A stretch of 64,000 nucleotides of DNA. Source: Erythrobacter ramosus (GTDB lineage: Bacteria > Pseudomonadota > Alphaproteobacteria > Sphingomonadales > Sphingomonadaceae). Below the pieces are notes generated by a model that saw only the letters and a list, made by a program, of their open reading frames with translations, was not told where the DNA came from and made no database searches. The translations under genes and the position numbers were made by a program. Where the stretch lies: assembly GCF_009828055.1 (NCBI RefSeq), contig NZ_WTYB01000001.1, positions 759,183 through 823,182 on the forward strand. The letters are read 5' to 3'. Positions 25,494-34,590 of this stretch are shown here, in pieces. Numbering within the stretch: the stretch's first letter is position 1; every line of letters starts with the position of its first letter.

Positions 25494-26099
25494 ATGACCG
25501 CTACAACAACACCCGCCCGCCGCCGCTGGGATCCAATCGTTCGGATCACGCACTGGTCGATCGCCTTGGCCGTGCTCGCCAATGCCCTCGTCACCGAAGA
25601 AGGCTCAGGTCCCCACATTTGGGTCGGCTACGGGCTCGCCGCAATCCTCGGACTGCGCCTGTTGTGGGGGCTGGTCGGACCGGCCGAGGCGCGTTTTGCC
25701 GCCTTCTGGCCGAGCCCGCGCAAGGCGCTCGCCCATCTGCGCGACATCCGGGCTGGCACCGTCACCCCGCACGCCTCGCACAATCCGCTGGGCGCGCTGA
25801 TGGTCTATGCCATCTGGGGCTGTCTGCTGACGATCATCGCCACCGGGATCACGATGGCCGGACCGCCTCCATGGGACGGCGCGGAGCGGGAAGAGGAACA
25901 TCGCAGCATTGCAGTCTCGGGGGAAAGCCATGACGAAGAAGGCGAAGAAGAAGGCGAAGAAGGCCTGCTCGGCGAAATCCACGAAACGGCCGCCAACTTG
26001 CTCTACCTGCTGATTTTGCTTCACCTTGCCGGGGTAATCTTCGAGACCCGGCGCAGCGGCAAGCAGGTTCTGGTGGCGATGGCCCCGTTCGGGCGATAG
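25494..26099 (+). CDS. Cytochrome b561-type membrane protein (b/b6 domain)
   Basis: 201 residues, four membrane segments, with heme-ligand histidines likely in RITHWSIA and LILLHLAGVIFETR. Family members (Ni,Fe-hydrogenase b-type/cytochrome b561) pass electrons to or from the quinone pool. A charged insertion HDEEGEEEGEEGLLGEIHE lies before the last helix; such acidic loops may bind metal. AAAGGA precedes the start. The next gene, nine bases after the stop, encodes a membrane-anchored LuxR regulator that may control it. Confidence 0.88.
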   Translation: MTATTTPARRRWDPIVRITHWSIALAVLANALVTEEGSGPHIWVGYGLAAILGLRLLWGLVGPAEARFAAFWPSPRKALAHLRDIRAGTVTPHASHNPLGALMVYAIWGCLLTIIATGITMAGPPPWDGAEREEEHRSIAVSGESHDEEGEEEGEEGLLGEIHETAANLLYLLILLHLAGVIFETRRSGKQVLVAMAPFGR

Positions 26100-26108
26100 G
26101 CACGTGTC

Positions 26109-26627
26109 ATGAATGCAAGAACGCGCAGCATTGAACGCAAGGCCGCCGGGATCAGCATCCTGGTGGCCTTGCAAGCCTTGGCCTGCGCGTTCTTTCTGGC
26201 CGATTTGGTCGGCGATGTTGTGGCAGACGGAATCGGCCTGCATTTGGTCATCGAAGGCATGGCCGCTATCGCCCTGCTGGTCGCGGTGGTGCTGGGAAGT
26301 TTCCAGGTGCGCAGCCTGATCGCCGCTGCCCGGCGCGACGAGGCCGCGGTTGCCGCGGCGCAAGGTGCGATGTCTGACCTGATCGCTCTGCGCTTCGCGG
26401 AATGGCAGCTCACCGCGGCCGAGGCTGACGTGGCTTTGTTCGCTCTGAAAGGCTGCGATATCGCCGAGATCGCAGCCTTGCGCGGCTCGGCGGCAGGCAC
26501 CGTTCGCGCGCAGCTCACCCGGGTCTATGCTAAGGCCGGTGTCGATTCCCAGTCAGGCCTGATCGCGCTGTTCCTCGAAGAGCTCATCGCGCTGCCCGAT
26601 CGCGGGCCTTCGGCGCCGCTCGGCTGA
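26109..26627 (+). CDS. Membrane-anchored LuxR-type transcriptional regulator
   Basis: 172 residues. Two N-terminal membrane helices (about 14-36 and 46-66) precede a cytoplasmic LuxR/GerE helix-turn-helix: LTAAEADVALFALKGCDIAE, then AAGTVRAQLTRVYAKAGVDS. There is no receiver or ligand domain, so any signal must be sensed in or next to the membrane. It follows the cytochrome b561 gene closely, suggesting a redox or membrane cue. No target site is evident. Confidence 0.82.
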   Translation: MNARTRSIERKAAGISILVALQALACAFFLADLVGDVVADGIGLHLVIEGMAAIALLVAVVLGSFQVRSLIAAARRDEAAVAAAQGAMSDLIALRFAEWQLTAAEADVALFALKGCDIAEIAALRGSAAGTVRAQLTRVYAKAGVDSQSGLIALFLEELIALPDRGPSAPLG

Positions 26628-26749
26628 TTTCTCGGCACTGGCGCCGCCGCGCCCATTTGGTATGGTTGTCCCGGGGAATGCACGAGAGTGCACATTTGCG
26701 AGTCTACTGGCGAGGGAAGCCGGGCAGGCCGCGAGAGGGGGGAATTACG

Positions 26750-28690
26750 ATGCGTTCGATTATCACCACGATCCTGTTGTTATCGGCCTCACCGCTGGCG
26801 GCTCAGATTGCCACGCCCGAGCGGCCGGTCACTGATCCCACGACCATCGAATCCCCGGTAAACCCGGAGGCGAGAGCGGTGCCGCTTGAGGATATCGGCA
26901 ATTCGCGCGGATTCGCAGGCGTCACCTGGAGCGCAGACGGCAAACACGTGTTCATTTCGACCAACCTCACCGGGCGGTACAACATCTGGCGGGTCGATGC
27001 CGAAGGCAGCTGGCCGCTGCAAATGACGCAATCGGACGACGCGCAAAGCGGCCTTGCCGCTTCGCGCGATGGCAAGTGGCTCTATTTCACCCAGGATAAC
27101 GGCGGGGATGAATATTACGATCTCTACCGCGTCCCAACCAGCGGCGGCGCGGTCGAGCGGGTGACCGCAACCCCGGACCTCAGCGAGCGGTCGATGGTAC
27201 CGGGCGGCGCGGACGGGCGGATTGCGCTGTCGGTCAAGAAGAAGAGCGAGGCGCAGTCCAATCTCGCGGTGCTGAGCCCCGATGGCACGGTACGCGTGCT
27301 CACCGCAGAGGCCGATCCCGACTTCGAATGGTCGCCCCGACTCTGGGCGGATGGCGGCCAGACGATTTTCGTCAACCGCGACAAGATCGATTCGACCATG
27401 ACCGAAATCTGGCGCGTCGATGTCGCGAGCGGCAAGGCGATCAAGGTGCTCGGGCAGGATGGCACGATCTTCCGGGTGATGGACGTGAGCGCTGATGGTG
27501 AATGGCTCGCCGTCACCACCGATGTCGAGATTGGCCGCCCCCGCGCCGGGCTGTACAACCTCAAGACCAGCCAGTGGAAATGGCTGAAGCCAATCGTCTG
27601 GGACCAGTCGGCGCTGCGCTTCACGCGCGACGGCAAGGCCCTGCTGGTCGAAAGCTCTGACGACCTGCGCAGCACCTTGGTCAGGTACGATCTGGCGACC
27701 GGCGCGGAAACCGCGCTGAAACTGCCCACCGGCATCAATTACACGACCGGCAGTGATCCGCGCTCGCCCGATGGAAAGTCGCTGCTGGTGGTGAACATGG
27801 CCGCGAACGTCGCGGGCGAGCTCAACCGCTATGATCTGGCCGATAACACCGTGACGCCGATCACGCAGCTGGCCCTCGCCAGCCTGCGGCCCGAAGCGCT
27901 CGCCGGCTCGCAGATGGTGACCTACACCAGCTTCGACGGCACCCGCATCAGCGCGCTGGTGACGATGCCGGCGAACCTCAAGCGTGACGGCAGCAACCCC
28001 GCAATCGTCTTCCCCCACGGCGGGCCGACCGGCAAGACTGACGACTATTTCGACGATATCGCCGCCGCGCTCGCCAGTCGCGGGTTCATCATCATCGCGC
28101 CCAATTTCCGCGGCTCGACCGGCTACGGCAAGGCATTTCAGGCTGCCAACTACGACGATATGGGCGGCGGCGACCTTAAGGACGTGATCGCGGCCAAACA
28201 GTTCCTCGTCCAAAGTGGCTATGTCGATCCCAAGCGCGTCGGCATCTTCGGCGGTTCTTACGGCGGGTTCATGACGCTGATGGCGATCGGCAAGGCGCCT
28301 GACGAATTCGCCGCCGCAGTGCAGTTTTTCGGCATCATCAACTGGCGCACCATGTACCGCGACATGGACGAGGTGCTGAAGGCCTATCTGCGCAGCCTTA
28401 TGGGCACGCCCGAGGAAAATCCCGAAGGCTATGACCGCGCCTCACCCCTCACCTACGTCGCCAATGCCAAGGCCCCGCTGCTGACGATCCAGGGTGACAA
28501 CGACATCCGTGTGCCGCGCGGACAGGCACAGGAGGTGGATGACATCCTCAAAGCCAAGGGCAACACGGTTGAGACGGTGTTCTACCCCGCCGAAGGTCAC
28601 GGCTTCAGAAAGCGCGAAAACCAGCTCGATTCGCTCAAGCGCACAGTGGATTGGTTCGAACGTTACCTCAAACCGGCCGCGGCGAAATAG
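26750..28690 (+). CDS. S9-family prolyl oligopeptidase-like exported peptidase
   Basis: 646 residues. A signal peptide ([11 protein letters not shown]) is followed by a beta-propeller (repeats such as [14 protein letters not shown]) and an alpha/beta-hydrolase domain. The catalytic triad is visible: Ser503 in GGSYGGFM, Asp585 in GDNDIRVP and His617 in EGHGF. S9C-type enzymes cleave short peptides, often acylaminoacyl or dipeptidyl substrates, in the periplasm. The start at 26750 follows a GA-rich ribosome-binding site; an upstream ATG in frame would spoil the signal peptide. Confidence 0.93.
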   Translation: MRSIITTILLLSASPLAAQIATPERPVTDPTTIESPVNPEARAVPLEDIGNSRGFAGVTWSADGKHVFISTNLTGRYNIWRVDAEGSWPLQMTQSDDAQSGLAASRDGKWLYFTQDNGGDEYYDLYRVPTSGGAVERVTATPDLSERSMVPGGADGRIALSVKKKSEAQSNLAVLSPDGTVRVLTAEADPDFEWSPRLWADGGQTIFVNRDKIDSTMTEIWRVDVASGKAIKVLGQDGTIFRVMDVSADGEWLAVTTDVEIGRPRAGLYNLKTSQWKWLKPIVWDQSALRFTRDGKALLVESSDDLRSTLVRYDLATGAETALKLPTGINYTTGSDPRSPDGKSLLVVNMAANVAGELNRYDLADNTVTPITQLALASLRPEALAGSQMVTYTSFDGTRISALVTMPANLKRDGSNPAIVFPHGGPTGKTDDYFDDIAAALASRGFIIIAPNFRGSTGYGKAFQAANYDDMGGGDLKDVIAAKQFLVQSGYVDPKRVGIFGGSYGGFMTLMAIGKAPDEFAAAVQFFGIINWRTMYRDMDEVLKAYLRSLMGTPEENPEGYDRASPLTYVANAKAPLLTIQGDNDIRVPRGQAQEVDDILKAKGNTVETVFYPAEGHGFRKRENQLDSLKRTVDWFERYLKPAAAK

Positions 28691-28743
28691 AAAGCGGCAG
28701 CGGGCAGCGCCGCCTGCTGATCCGATTGGTAGTTGTTCGGAGG

Positions 28744-28820
28744 TGGCGCACCCGACAGGATTCGAACCTGTGACCTCTGCCTTCGGAGGGCAGCACTCTA
28801 TCCAGCTGAGCTACGGGTGC
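28744..28820 (-). tRNA. tRNA-Arg (anticodon CCG)
   Basis: The bottom strand folds as a cloverleaf: acceptor GCACCCG/CGGGTGC, D-loop AGCTCAGCTGGATAGAGT, anticodon stem CTGCC/GGCAG with loop CTCCGAA (anticodon CCG) and T-arm ACAGGTTCGAATCCTGT. The discriminator base is G and the CCA end is encoded (28744-28746). It reads the common Arg codon CGG. No gene is integrated at its 3' end. Confidence 0.95.
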
Positions 28821-28986
28821 ATGGTGCCATGCGGTGCGCGCTATTCTTGCGCGCGGCGCGGCGCTTAGCAAGAGGTGGGGCGTGATGCCACACAATTGTT
28901 CCTGAGCCCGGGCAGGTGCGGATGGCCGCGCAATCGCCAGGATCGGGCTTAACCAATCGGCAAGGACGCCCGCCTAGGCTCCTGCC

Positions 28987-29373
28987 ATGGCCACGCTTCC
29001 GCCCGAGATGATTCCCCCGCAGGCCGCGATCCTGCCTGCGGACAGCGCCGCACCCGAGGCGTTGGCCGAAGCATTGGTGGCGCTCCACGGTCAGGCGGCC
29101 GGATTGGCGCTGCTCGCCCGGTTGGCACCTGAGCCGGTGGAGATCGGCGGCGAGCTTGCTGCGGTGATTGCCCGGGCTGCGCCGTGGCAGCGGGCGCTGG
29201 TCTCCCAGACTGTCGCCGATTGCGCTGCGATGCTCGACAGCGGGCTGGCTGCGCTTGGCACGTTGGCGCGCCGGGGGCAGGACCCGGCGGCTCCGGCGCT
29301 GGCGCTGTGGCGCGAGTTTCATGCTGCCCGCGCCGCAATGGTGAGCGTGCTCGCGAACCCGCGACCCGACTAA
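28987..29373 (+). CDS. Hypothetical Ala-rich helical protein
   Basis: 128 residues, about one third alanine, predicted mostly helical (LAEALVALHGQAAGLALLAR, VSQTVADCAAMLDSGLAALG). There is no signal peptide or membrane segment. The length and composition recall small helical-bundle proteins of sphingomonads, but I recognise no family. Its stop is about 40 bases before the SOS box of mmcB. Confidence 0.6.
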   Translation: MATLPPEMIPPQAAILPADSAAPEALAEALVALHGQAAGLALLARLAPEPVEIGGELAAVIARAAPWQRALVSQTVADCAAMLDSGLAALGTLARRGQDPAAPALALWREFHAARAAMVSVLANPRPD

Positions 29374-29412
29374 AGGCGCTTGCCTGATAGCATTCGAACG
29401 CGGCTTGACTGC

Positions 29413-29427
29413 GTTCCGCTTTCGTTC
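29413..29427 (+). promoter_or_regulatory. SOS (LexA) box of the alphaproteobacterial type
   Basis: GTTCCGCTTTCGTTC exactly matches the alphaproteobacterial LexA consensus GTTC-N7-GTTC and lies 13 bases before the mmcB start. In Caulobacter mmcB belongs to the SOS regulon with imuAB and dnaE2. The match and the position together make regulation by LexA likely. Confidence 0.8.
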
Positions 29428-29439
29428 CAACTCTGCCAT

Positions 29440-29955
29440 ATGGACGGCAGGCCGATTTCCTCCCCTGATTCCCCCATGCCGCTGGCCGCACCTTTGGCGC
29501 TCGCCGCTGGCGATGTCGCGCGCGGGATCGGGCGGTTGTTCGCGCGCAACGATATCTGGTGCCTACCTGAAGTGCCGCTGAGGAACGGTCGCCGCGCCGA
29601 TCTGATGGGGATCGATGCCAAGGGGCTGGTCGTGATCGTGGAGATCAAGGTCGCCCGCGCCGATCTGCTCGGCGATGCCAAGTGGCCCGATTATCTCGAT
29701 TATTGCGACCGATTCTTTTGGGGTCTGCCGCCGGGGCTCGACCGTACACCGTTGGAAAGTGAGGCCTACAGGCCCGGCACCTGCGGGGTGATCGTCGCCG
29801 ATGGCTATGATGCCGAAATCCTGCGCCCCGCGGCGCTCGAACCGCTGGCGGCAGCGCGGCGCAAGACGCAGGTCGAACACCTCGCGCGGATCGCCATGCG
29901 GCGGCACATGGCGCTGCTCGACCCGCTGGCAACAGCGCTCGATTCGCACGGATGA
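29440..29955 (+). CDS. mmcB: MmcB-family DNA repair protein
   Basis: 171 residues with a PD-(D/E)XK nuclease-like core: NGRRADLMGIDAKGLVVIVE, then IKVARADLLGDAKW, followed by DYLDYCDRFFWGLP. MmcB is an SOS-induced protein of alphaproteobacteria required for resistance to mitomycin C, thought to process damaged DNA. The start at 29440 is a choice; 29476 is also possible and neither has a clear ribosome-binding site. The perfect SOS box just upstream supports both the call and the start. Confidence 0.85.
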   Translation: MDGRPISSPDSPMPLAAPLALAAGDVARGIGRLFARNDIWCLPEVPLRNGRRADLMGIDAKGLVVIVEIKVARADLLGDAKWPDYLDYCDRFFWGLPPGLDRTPLESEAYRPGTCGVIVADGYDAEILRPAALEPLAAARRKTQVEHLARIAMRRHMALLDPLATALDSHG

Positions 29956-30028
29956 GTTTGGCCCCCTGACTTAGCCCCCCTGACTTAATCCTGTCGCGCC
30001 GTTCGGATTTGCGGCATATCATTGGGCG

Positions 30029-30805
30029 ATGCTCCCCGCTGACACGCCCGTTCCGATTGCGCTGCTGATCGTCAGTCTCGCCGTCACGCTGATCGTGGCG
30101 CTGCGCTATCTGCTGACCAGCGGGCTGTTCGCCTATGCCACGGCGAAAATGCGACCCGGACTGTATGACGGCAAGCGCGCACAGATCGCGCGCGAGGTGC
30201 GCTGGTCGCTGCTGTCCGCGGCGATTTATGGCGCACCGGCGGGGATCGTGCTGTGGGGCTGGCGGCATCATGGCTGGACCCAGATGGCCGCCGACTGGAC
30301 GAGCCTGCCCTTGTGGTATCACCCGCTTTCGGTGCTGATCTACCTCTTCGTGCAGGACACCTGTTTCTACTGGAGCCACCGCTGGATGCACCGGCCCAAG
30401 TGGTTCCGCCTCGCCCATGCCGTCCACCACGACAGCCGCCCGCCGACGGCGTGGACCGCGATGAGCTTTCACCCGATCGAGGCGGTAACGGGCGCGATTG
30501 TGGTGCCAGTGCTGGTGTTTGTCGTGCCGATCCACGTCGCCATGCTCGGCCTCGTGTTGACCGTGGCGACGGTGATGGGCGTCACCAATCACATGGGCTG
30601 GGAGATGTTCCCGCGCTGGCTCGTTCACTCGCCGTTGGGGAACTGGCTGATAACCGCCAGCCATCACGAGCGTCATCACGAGGAATACAGATGCAACTTC
30701 GGGCTATATTTCCGCGTGTGGGACAGGCTGTGCGGGACCGACAAGGGCTTGTCGCGGCGGATCGTGACCGAGGCGGGGCACGGCGCGCAGGCCCTCACGC
30801 CGTGA
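30029..30805 (+). CDS. Sterol desaturase/fatty acid hydroxylase superfamily membrane enzyme
   Basis: 258 residues with four or more membrane helices and the three histidine clusters of di-iron membrane hydroxylases: HRWMHRP, HAVHHDS and SHHERHHEE. Such enzymes hydroxylate or desaturate lipids, sterols or carotenoids with O2. In erythrobacters carotenoid hydroxylases belong to this superfamily, but the substrate here cannot be told. A DUF2141 gene overlaps its end by four bases. Confidence 0.88.
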   Translation: MLPADTPVPIALLIVSLAVTLIVALRYLLTSGLFAYATAKMRPGLYDGKRAQIAREVRWSLLSAAIYGAPAGIVLWGWRHHGWTQMAADWTSLPLWYHPLSVLIYLFVQDTCFYWSHRWMHRPKWFRLAHAVHHDSRPPTAWTAMSFHPIEAVTGAIVVPVLVFVVPIHVAMLGLVLTVATVMGVTNHMGWEMFPRWLVHSPLGNWLITASHHERHHEEYRCNFGLYFRVWDRLCGTDKGLSRRIVTEAGHGAQALTP

Positions 30806-31251
30806 AAGCGGGCGCGCTGGTGCTGGCAGGGCTTGGCGCGAGCTTTGGCGCTGTGCTGGCGGCGGCTCCGGCGCAGACCGGCGAGGTGGTCATCACCGTC
30901 ACTGACATCCGCTCCGCCAAGGGCGTCGTGCGCGCCTGCATGACGACGCGCGCGGATATCTTCCCCAAATGCATCAAGGATCCGGCCGCGCATCGCACCG
31001 TGGTGCCTGCCAGCGGCAAGGTTGAAATCCGCTTCACCGGGGTCAAGCCCGGCCAATATGCCATCGCGCTGCTGCATGACGAGAACAATAACGGCAAGGC
31101 CGACCGGGCGATGGGGATGATGCCCAAAGAAGGCTATGGCTTCTCGCGCGATGCGCCGGTCCGCATGGCGCCGCCCAAGTTCACGGACGCTGTTTTCGCG
31201 CTGGGTGCGGGCACCAGCCGCGTGACCATCAAGATGCGGTATTTCCTGTAG
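30802..31251 (+). CDS. DUF2141 exported protein, second copy
   Basis: 149 residues from a GTG codon that overlaps the hydroxylase stop (GTGA). A signal peptide (LGASFGAVLAAAPA) precedes the DUF2141 domain: VVITVTDIRSAKGVVRACM, YAIALLHDENNNGKADRAMG and VTIKMRYFL. It shares the HDxNxNGK loop with the copy at 19904. Translational coupling to the hydroxylase suggests a shared process, perhaps carotenoid or lipid handling in the periplasm; the domain has no known activity. Confidence 0.85.
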   Translation: MKAGALVLAGLGASFGAVLAAAPAQTGEVVITVTDIRSAKGVVRACMTTRADIFPKCIKDPAAHRTVVPASGKVEIRFTGVKPGQYAIALLHDENNNGKADRAMGMMPKEGYGFSRDAPVRMAPPKFTDAVFALGAGTSRVTIKMRYFL

Positions 31252-31291
31252 TCTGATCGACCTACGGCTGAAAGGAATCGCTGCAAGATCA

Positions 31292-31322
31292 AAACATCCC
31301 GCATCGGTTTAACGGGATGTTT
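31292..31322 (+). terminator. Rho-independent terminator candidate after the DUF2141 gene
   Basis: AAACATCCCG (31292-31301) pairs perfectly with CGGGATGTTT (31313-31322) across an 11-base loop, about 40 bases after the DUF2141 stop. The U tract is short. The AT-rich stem ends make it potentially bidirectional. Confidence 0.5.
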
Positions 31323-31378
31323 ACCACGCTGCGCCAGAACCCTGCGTGACTAGGTTCACCAAGGGGCGGATTACAGCC

Positions 31379-33133
31379 ATGGACACTCTGCGCGGCACCT
31401 TTGATTCCGACGCGAATGCGGATCGGGGCTGGGATGCATCCGACGACGACGGCCCCGAGTCGTCCCAGCGCCGCGACCTGCCGCCGCATGCGATCGGCCA
31501 GGACGAGCGCCGAATGCAGGTGCGTGCCTACAACCACTGGGCAAGCCTACTGGGCGAGCGCATGTTTCCCAATATCGAAGATCTCGATCCGGCCGCCCTC
31601 CCCGATTTCGGCCCGCATTCAGTGCTGCTCGATTTTTCGGGCGGGATCGACAATCCCGCCGTCTGCTTCCTCGGTGCCAAGCTGGGGCAGGAATGCGGCG
31701 CCACTGGCGTCATCACCCGGCTTTCGGATGTGCCGCCGCGCTCGTTGCTGAGCCGCATCACCGATCACTACATGCAGATTCTCGCCAATCAGGCGCCGAT
31801 CGGGTTCGAGGCGGAGTTCGTCAACTACGCTGGCGTCGCCCTTCTATATCGCGGGATCCTGCTGCCCTATTCCAGCGACGATTCCACGATCGACTTCATT
31901 TATGGCGTGATCAACTGGAAGGAAATGGCCGACCAGCTGACCGCGGATGAGCTGCTGCTTGAAATCGATCAAGCGCTCGAACTGGGTTCCGAACTTGAAC
32001 TTCAGGCAGAGCCTACTCTGCGCCCCGCCGACCCGGTGACCGACTGGGCCGATTCGCCCGCGCATGAAAGCGCGGATGACGGCACCGGAGCCGAGCAAGG
32101 CTTCAACGATTTCGCTGGGGAGTTCTCCGATACCTATGGCGATGATTTTGCCAGCCTCACCGCGCTTGATAGCGGGGCCGAGAAAGGCACTCGGATGCCC
32201 GACTTCAGCCAGTTCGGCCTCGGCGATGACGACGAGGAATATGACGAGGACGAAGGCGAGGGCGAGCTTGCCGGATACAACTTCGCCAGCCTCGCCGATT
32301 ACATCGAAGCGCCGACCAAGAAGGCGATCGACCTCACTGGCCTCGAACCGCTGCCGGAAACCGAGCACGTGGAGGAGCCTGATTACGGCGCCGCCGATTT
32401 CGGCCCGGAGCCTGTGGCGGAAGCAGAGCCCGAGCCCGCAATCGAAGCTGCGCCCTCCTTCGAGCCCGTGGCGCCCGTCGCCGAACTGGTGGCCGAAGAC
32501 GACGACTTCGTCGACGATCTGCCCGATGATGCCGGGCTCCATGATTGCCTTGCCGCCGCGCGTGAACTGGCGCGTGCCGCTGACAGCACGGAAGATCGCA
32601 GCCGCAACGCGCTCTATGCCGCAGTCAGCCGCGCCTATGACTTCAGCCTCGCGGCACAAGCTGCGCCCGATGACTATGCGGAACTGATCGCGGAAAGCGG
32701 CCTCACCGTGCAGGACCGCGCGCCGATGACCCCGGTGGTCAAGCTCGTGTTCGGGCATGACTACGACAAGACGCGCCTCACCGAATATGCCGCCGTGCTG
32801 ACCCACGCCCACCGCTTGCAGCTTGAGCGCGGGAGCCTTTCGCGCTTCCTCGGAGAAGTCGAAGGCGGGGTGAAAGCCGTGGTCAAGGCCGAGCGCCGTC
32901 TGCGCCGCGAAGAGCAGGGCAAGCCGGTCGAAGATGCCGCCGCCGTGCGCGAGGCGCTGGCGCAGCAATTGCGCGCGCTCGATGCGATCTCGCTCGAACA
33001 TCTCGACGGGGCCGGGCCGGAATTCGCGCTGGTGCTGATCCGCCGCGATGAAATCGGCTGCGCGGAAATCCTCGCCGAAGTGCCCGAAGACCTCGCCCAG
33101 ATCGAACGCGCGGCACGCAAGCTGTTCGGCTGA
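31379..33133 (+). CDS. PAS_5-like domain protein with long acidic linker
   Basis: 584 residues. Residues about 35-190 look like the alphaproteobacterial PAS_5 fold: YNHWASLLGERMFPNIEDLD, FGPHSVLLDFSGG, PPRSLLSRITDHYMQIL and YRGILLPYSSDDSTIDFIYG. A disordered, strongly acidic linker follows (DDDEEYDEDEGEGE; many Glu-Pro-Val). A C-terminal helical domain has YDKTRLTEYAAVLTHAHRL and EFALVLIRRDEIG. There is no signal peptide, kinase or HTH domain. Function unknown; a cytoplasmic sensory scaffold is a guess. The ATG at 31379 follows AAGGGG. Confidence 0.7.
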   Translation: MDTLRGTFDSDANADRGWDASDDDGPESSQRRDLPPHAIGQDERRMQVRAYNHWASLLGERMFPNIEDLDPAALPDFGPHSVLLDFSGGIDNPAVCFLGAKLGQECGATGVITRLSDVPPRSLLSRITDHYMQILANQAPIGFEAEFVNYAGVALLYRGILLPYSSDDSTIDFIYGVINWKEMADQLTADELLLEIDQALELGSELELQAEPTLRPADPVTDWADSPAHESADDGTGAEQGFNDFAGEFSDTYGDDFASLTALDSGAEKGTRMPDFSQFGLGDDDEEYDEDEGEGELAGYNFASLADYIEAPTKKAIDLTGLEPLPETEHVEEPDYGAADFGPEPVAEAEPEPAIEAAPSFEPVAPVAELVAEDDDFVDDLPDDAGLHDCLAAARELARAADSTEDRSRNALYAAVSRAYDFSLAAQAAPDDYAELIAESGLTVQDRAPMTPVVKLVFGHDYDKTRLTEYAAVLTHAHRLQLERGSLSRFLGEVEGGVKAVVKAERRLRREEQGKPVEDAAAVREALAQQLRALDAISLEHLDGAGPEFALVLIRRDEIGCAEILAEVPEDLAQIERAARKLFG

Positions 33134-33184
33134 GGCCGCGCGCTTCAGTTTGAGTTCAGGCTGAAACGCAGTAGGGTCGGCGTA

Positions 33185-34549
33185 ATGCGTCGCCCCCAAC
33201 CTCTCGCCGTCCTGCTTGCCCTGCTGGCGAGCGCGATTGTTGCTGTCCAGCCGGTCGCCGCGCAGTCGATCCTGCGCGATGCCGAGACCGAGGAACTCCT
33301 GAAGGACATGGTCGCCCCGCTGGTCGAGGCGAGCGAGCTTGAACCCGGCAATGTTGAGCTGGTCCTGATCAATGACGGGTCGATCAACGCTTTCGTGGCG
33401 GGCGGGCAGGCGATCTACGTCCACTCGGGCCTGATCAACGAGGCCGAAACCGCCAACGAAGTGCAAGGCGTGCTCGCGCACGAGCTGGGGCACATTACGG
33501 CCGGTCATGTGGTCCGGTTTGATGAGCGCACCAAGCGGGCGACCAATATCTCGATCCTGTCGCTGCTGCTTGGCGTCGGCGCGGCGCTGGCCGGGGCTGG
33601 CGAAGGCGCGATGGGCATCATCGCCGCTGGGCAACAGGCCGCAATGGGGAGCTTCCTTTCCTTTAACCGCGATCAGGAAGCTTCGACCGATCTGGCCGGC
33701 GCGCGTTACCTTTCGGGCGCGGGCATCACCGGCAAGGGGATGATCAAGTTCTTCGAGCGGCTGCGCGGCAATGAAATTCGCGCTGGCTACAGTCAGGCAG
33801 ACGAAGCCGCCTATGCCCGCACCCACCCGCTCTCGGGCGACCGTATCCAGGTGCTGCGCGGGTTGCTGGAAAAGGACCCGGCGTGGGATGCGCCGCCCGA
33901 TCTGGCGCTGCAAGAACGCTTCGTGCGGGCCAAGGCCAAGCTGTTCGGCTACCTTGCAGAACCGCAGCGCACGCTCAACGCCTATCCCCCGCGCGATACC
34001 AGCATCCCGGCGCGCTATGCCCGCGCCTATGCCTATCACAAGGAAGCGCGGGTCGACATGGCGCTGGCCGAGGCTGACGCGCTGCTGGCGGTAGAACCCG
34101 ACAATCCGTGGTTCCTTGAGTTGAAAGGGCAGGTTCTGCTCGAATCCGGGCGGCCGATGGACGCCTTGGCTCCCCTGCGCCGCGCGACCGAGCTGACCCG
34201 CTCGCACCCGCTGATCGCCGGGATGCTCGGCCACGCCCTGATCGCGACCGAGAACAAGGCCAATTTCCCCGAGGCCGAACAGGTGCTGCGCGCTTCGGTG
34301 CAGAAGGATCGCTACAATCCCTTCGCATGGTATCAGCTGGGCGTGGTCTATGAAGCGCGCGGCGATATTCCGCGCGCACGGCTGGCAAGCGCGGAGCAGC
34401 AGGTGATGAACCGGCTCTACCCGCAGGCTTTGATGAACGCCCAAGCCGCTGAGGCGAGCCTGCCCTATGGCTCGCCCGACTGGATCCGCGCACAGGATGT
34501 TGCCCTGGAAGCGCGCGCTGAACTGGAACGGCTGCGCGACCGGCGCTAG
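33185..34549 (+). CDS. Periplasmic M48 metallopeptidase with TPR repeats (BepA-like)
   Basis: 454 residues. A signal peptide (LLASAIVAVQPVAAQ) is followed by an M48 peptidase domain with HELGH (H99, E100, H103) and the later ligand region DQEASTDLAGARYLSGAG. The C-terminal half contains TPR-like helical repeats (ARYARAYAYHKEARVDMALA, QAALMN-type helices). BepA-like proteins degrade or chaperone misassembled outer-membrane proteins. It starts a run of three exported protein genes in the same direction. Confidence 0.9.
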   Translation: MRRPQPLAVLLALLASAIVAVQPVAAQSILRDAETEELLKDMVAPLVEASELEPGNVELVLINDGSINAFVAGGQAIYVHSGLINEAETANEVQGVLAHELGHITAGHVVRFDERTKRATNISILSLLLGVGAALAGAGEGAMGIIAAGQQAAMGSFLSFNRDQEASTDLAGARYLSGAGITGKGMIKFFERLRGNEIRAGYSQADEAAYARTHPLSGDRIQVLRGLLEKDPAWDAPPDLALQERFVRAKAKLFGYLAEPQRTLNAYPPRDTSIPARYARAYAYHKEARVDMALAEADALLAVEPDNPWFLELKGQVLLESGRPMDALAPLRRATELTRSHPLIAGMLGHALIATENKANFPEAEQVLRASVQKDRYNPFAWYQLGVVYEARGDIPRARLASAEQQVMNRLYPQALMNAQAAEASLPYGSPDWIRAQDVALEARAELERLRDRR

Positions 34550-34590
34550 GCTGACGCGCATTCACCCGCTGACCGACGGAACCCTCGCGA

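Noticed and set aside
26789..28213. A 474-residue minus-strand frame opposite the S9 peptidase
   Set aside because: The S9 catalytic triad and signal peptide are on the plus strand; the antisense frame has no recognisable fold.
28744..28820. Integration site of a genomic island at the tRNA-Arg
   Set aside because: No integrase gene and no second copy of the tRNA 3' end is visible nearby; flanking genes look chromosomal.
31844..34561. A 905-residue open frame on the minus strand
   Set aside because: It lies antisense to the PAS_5-like and M48 peptidase genes, both of which have clear domains. High GC at codon position three leaves long antisense frames open; its residues (many Arg, Gly, His) show no domain.
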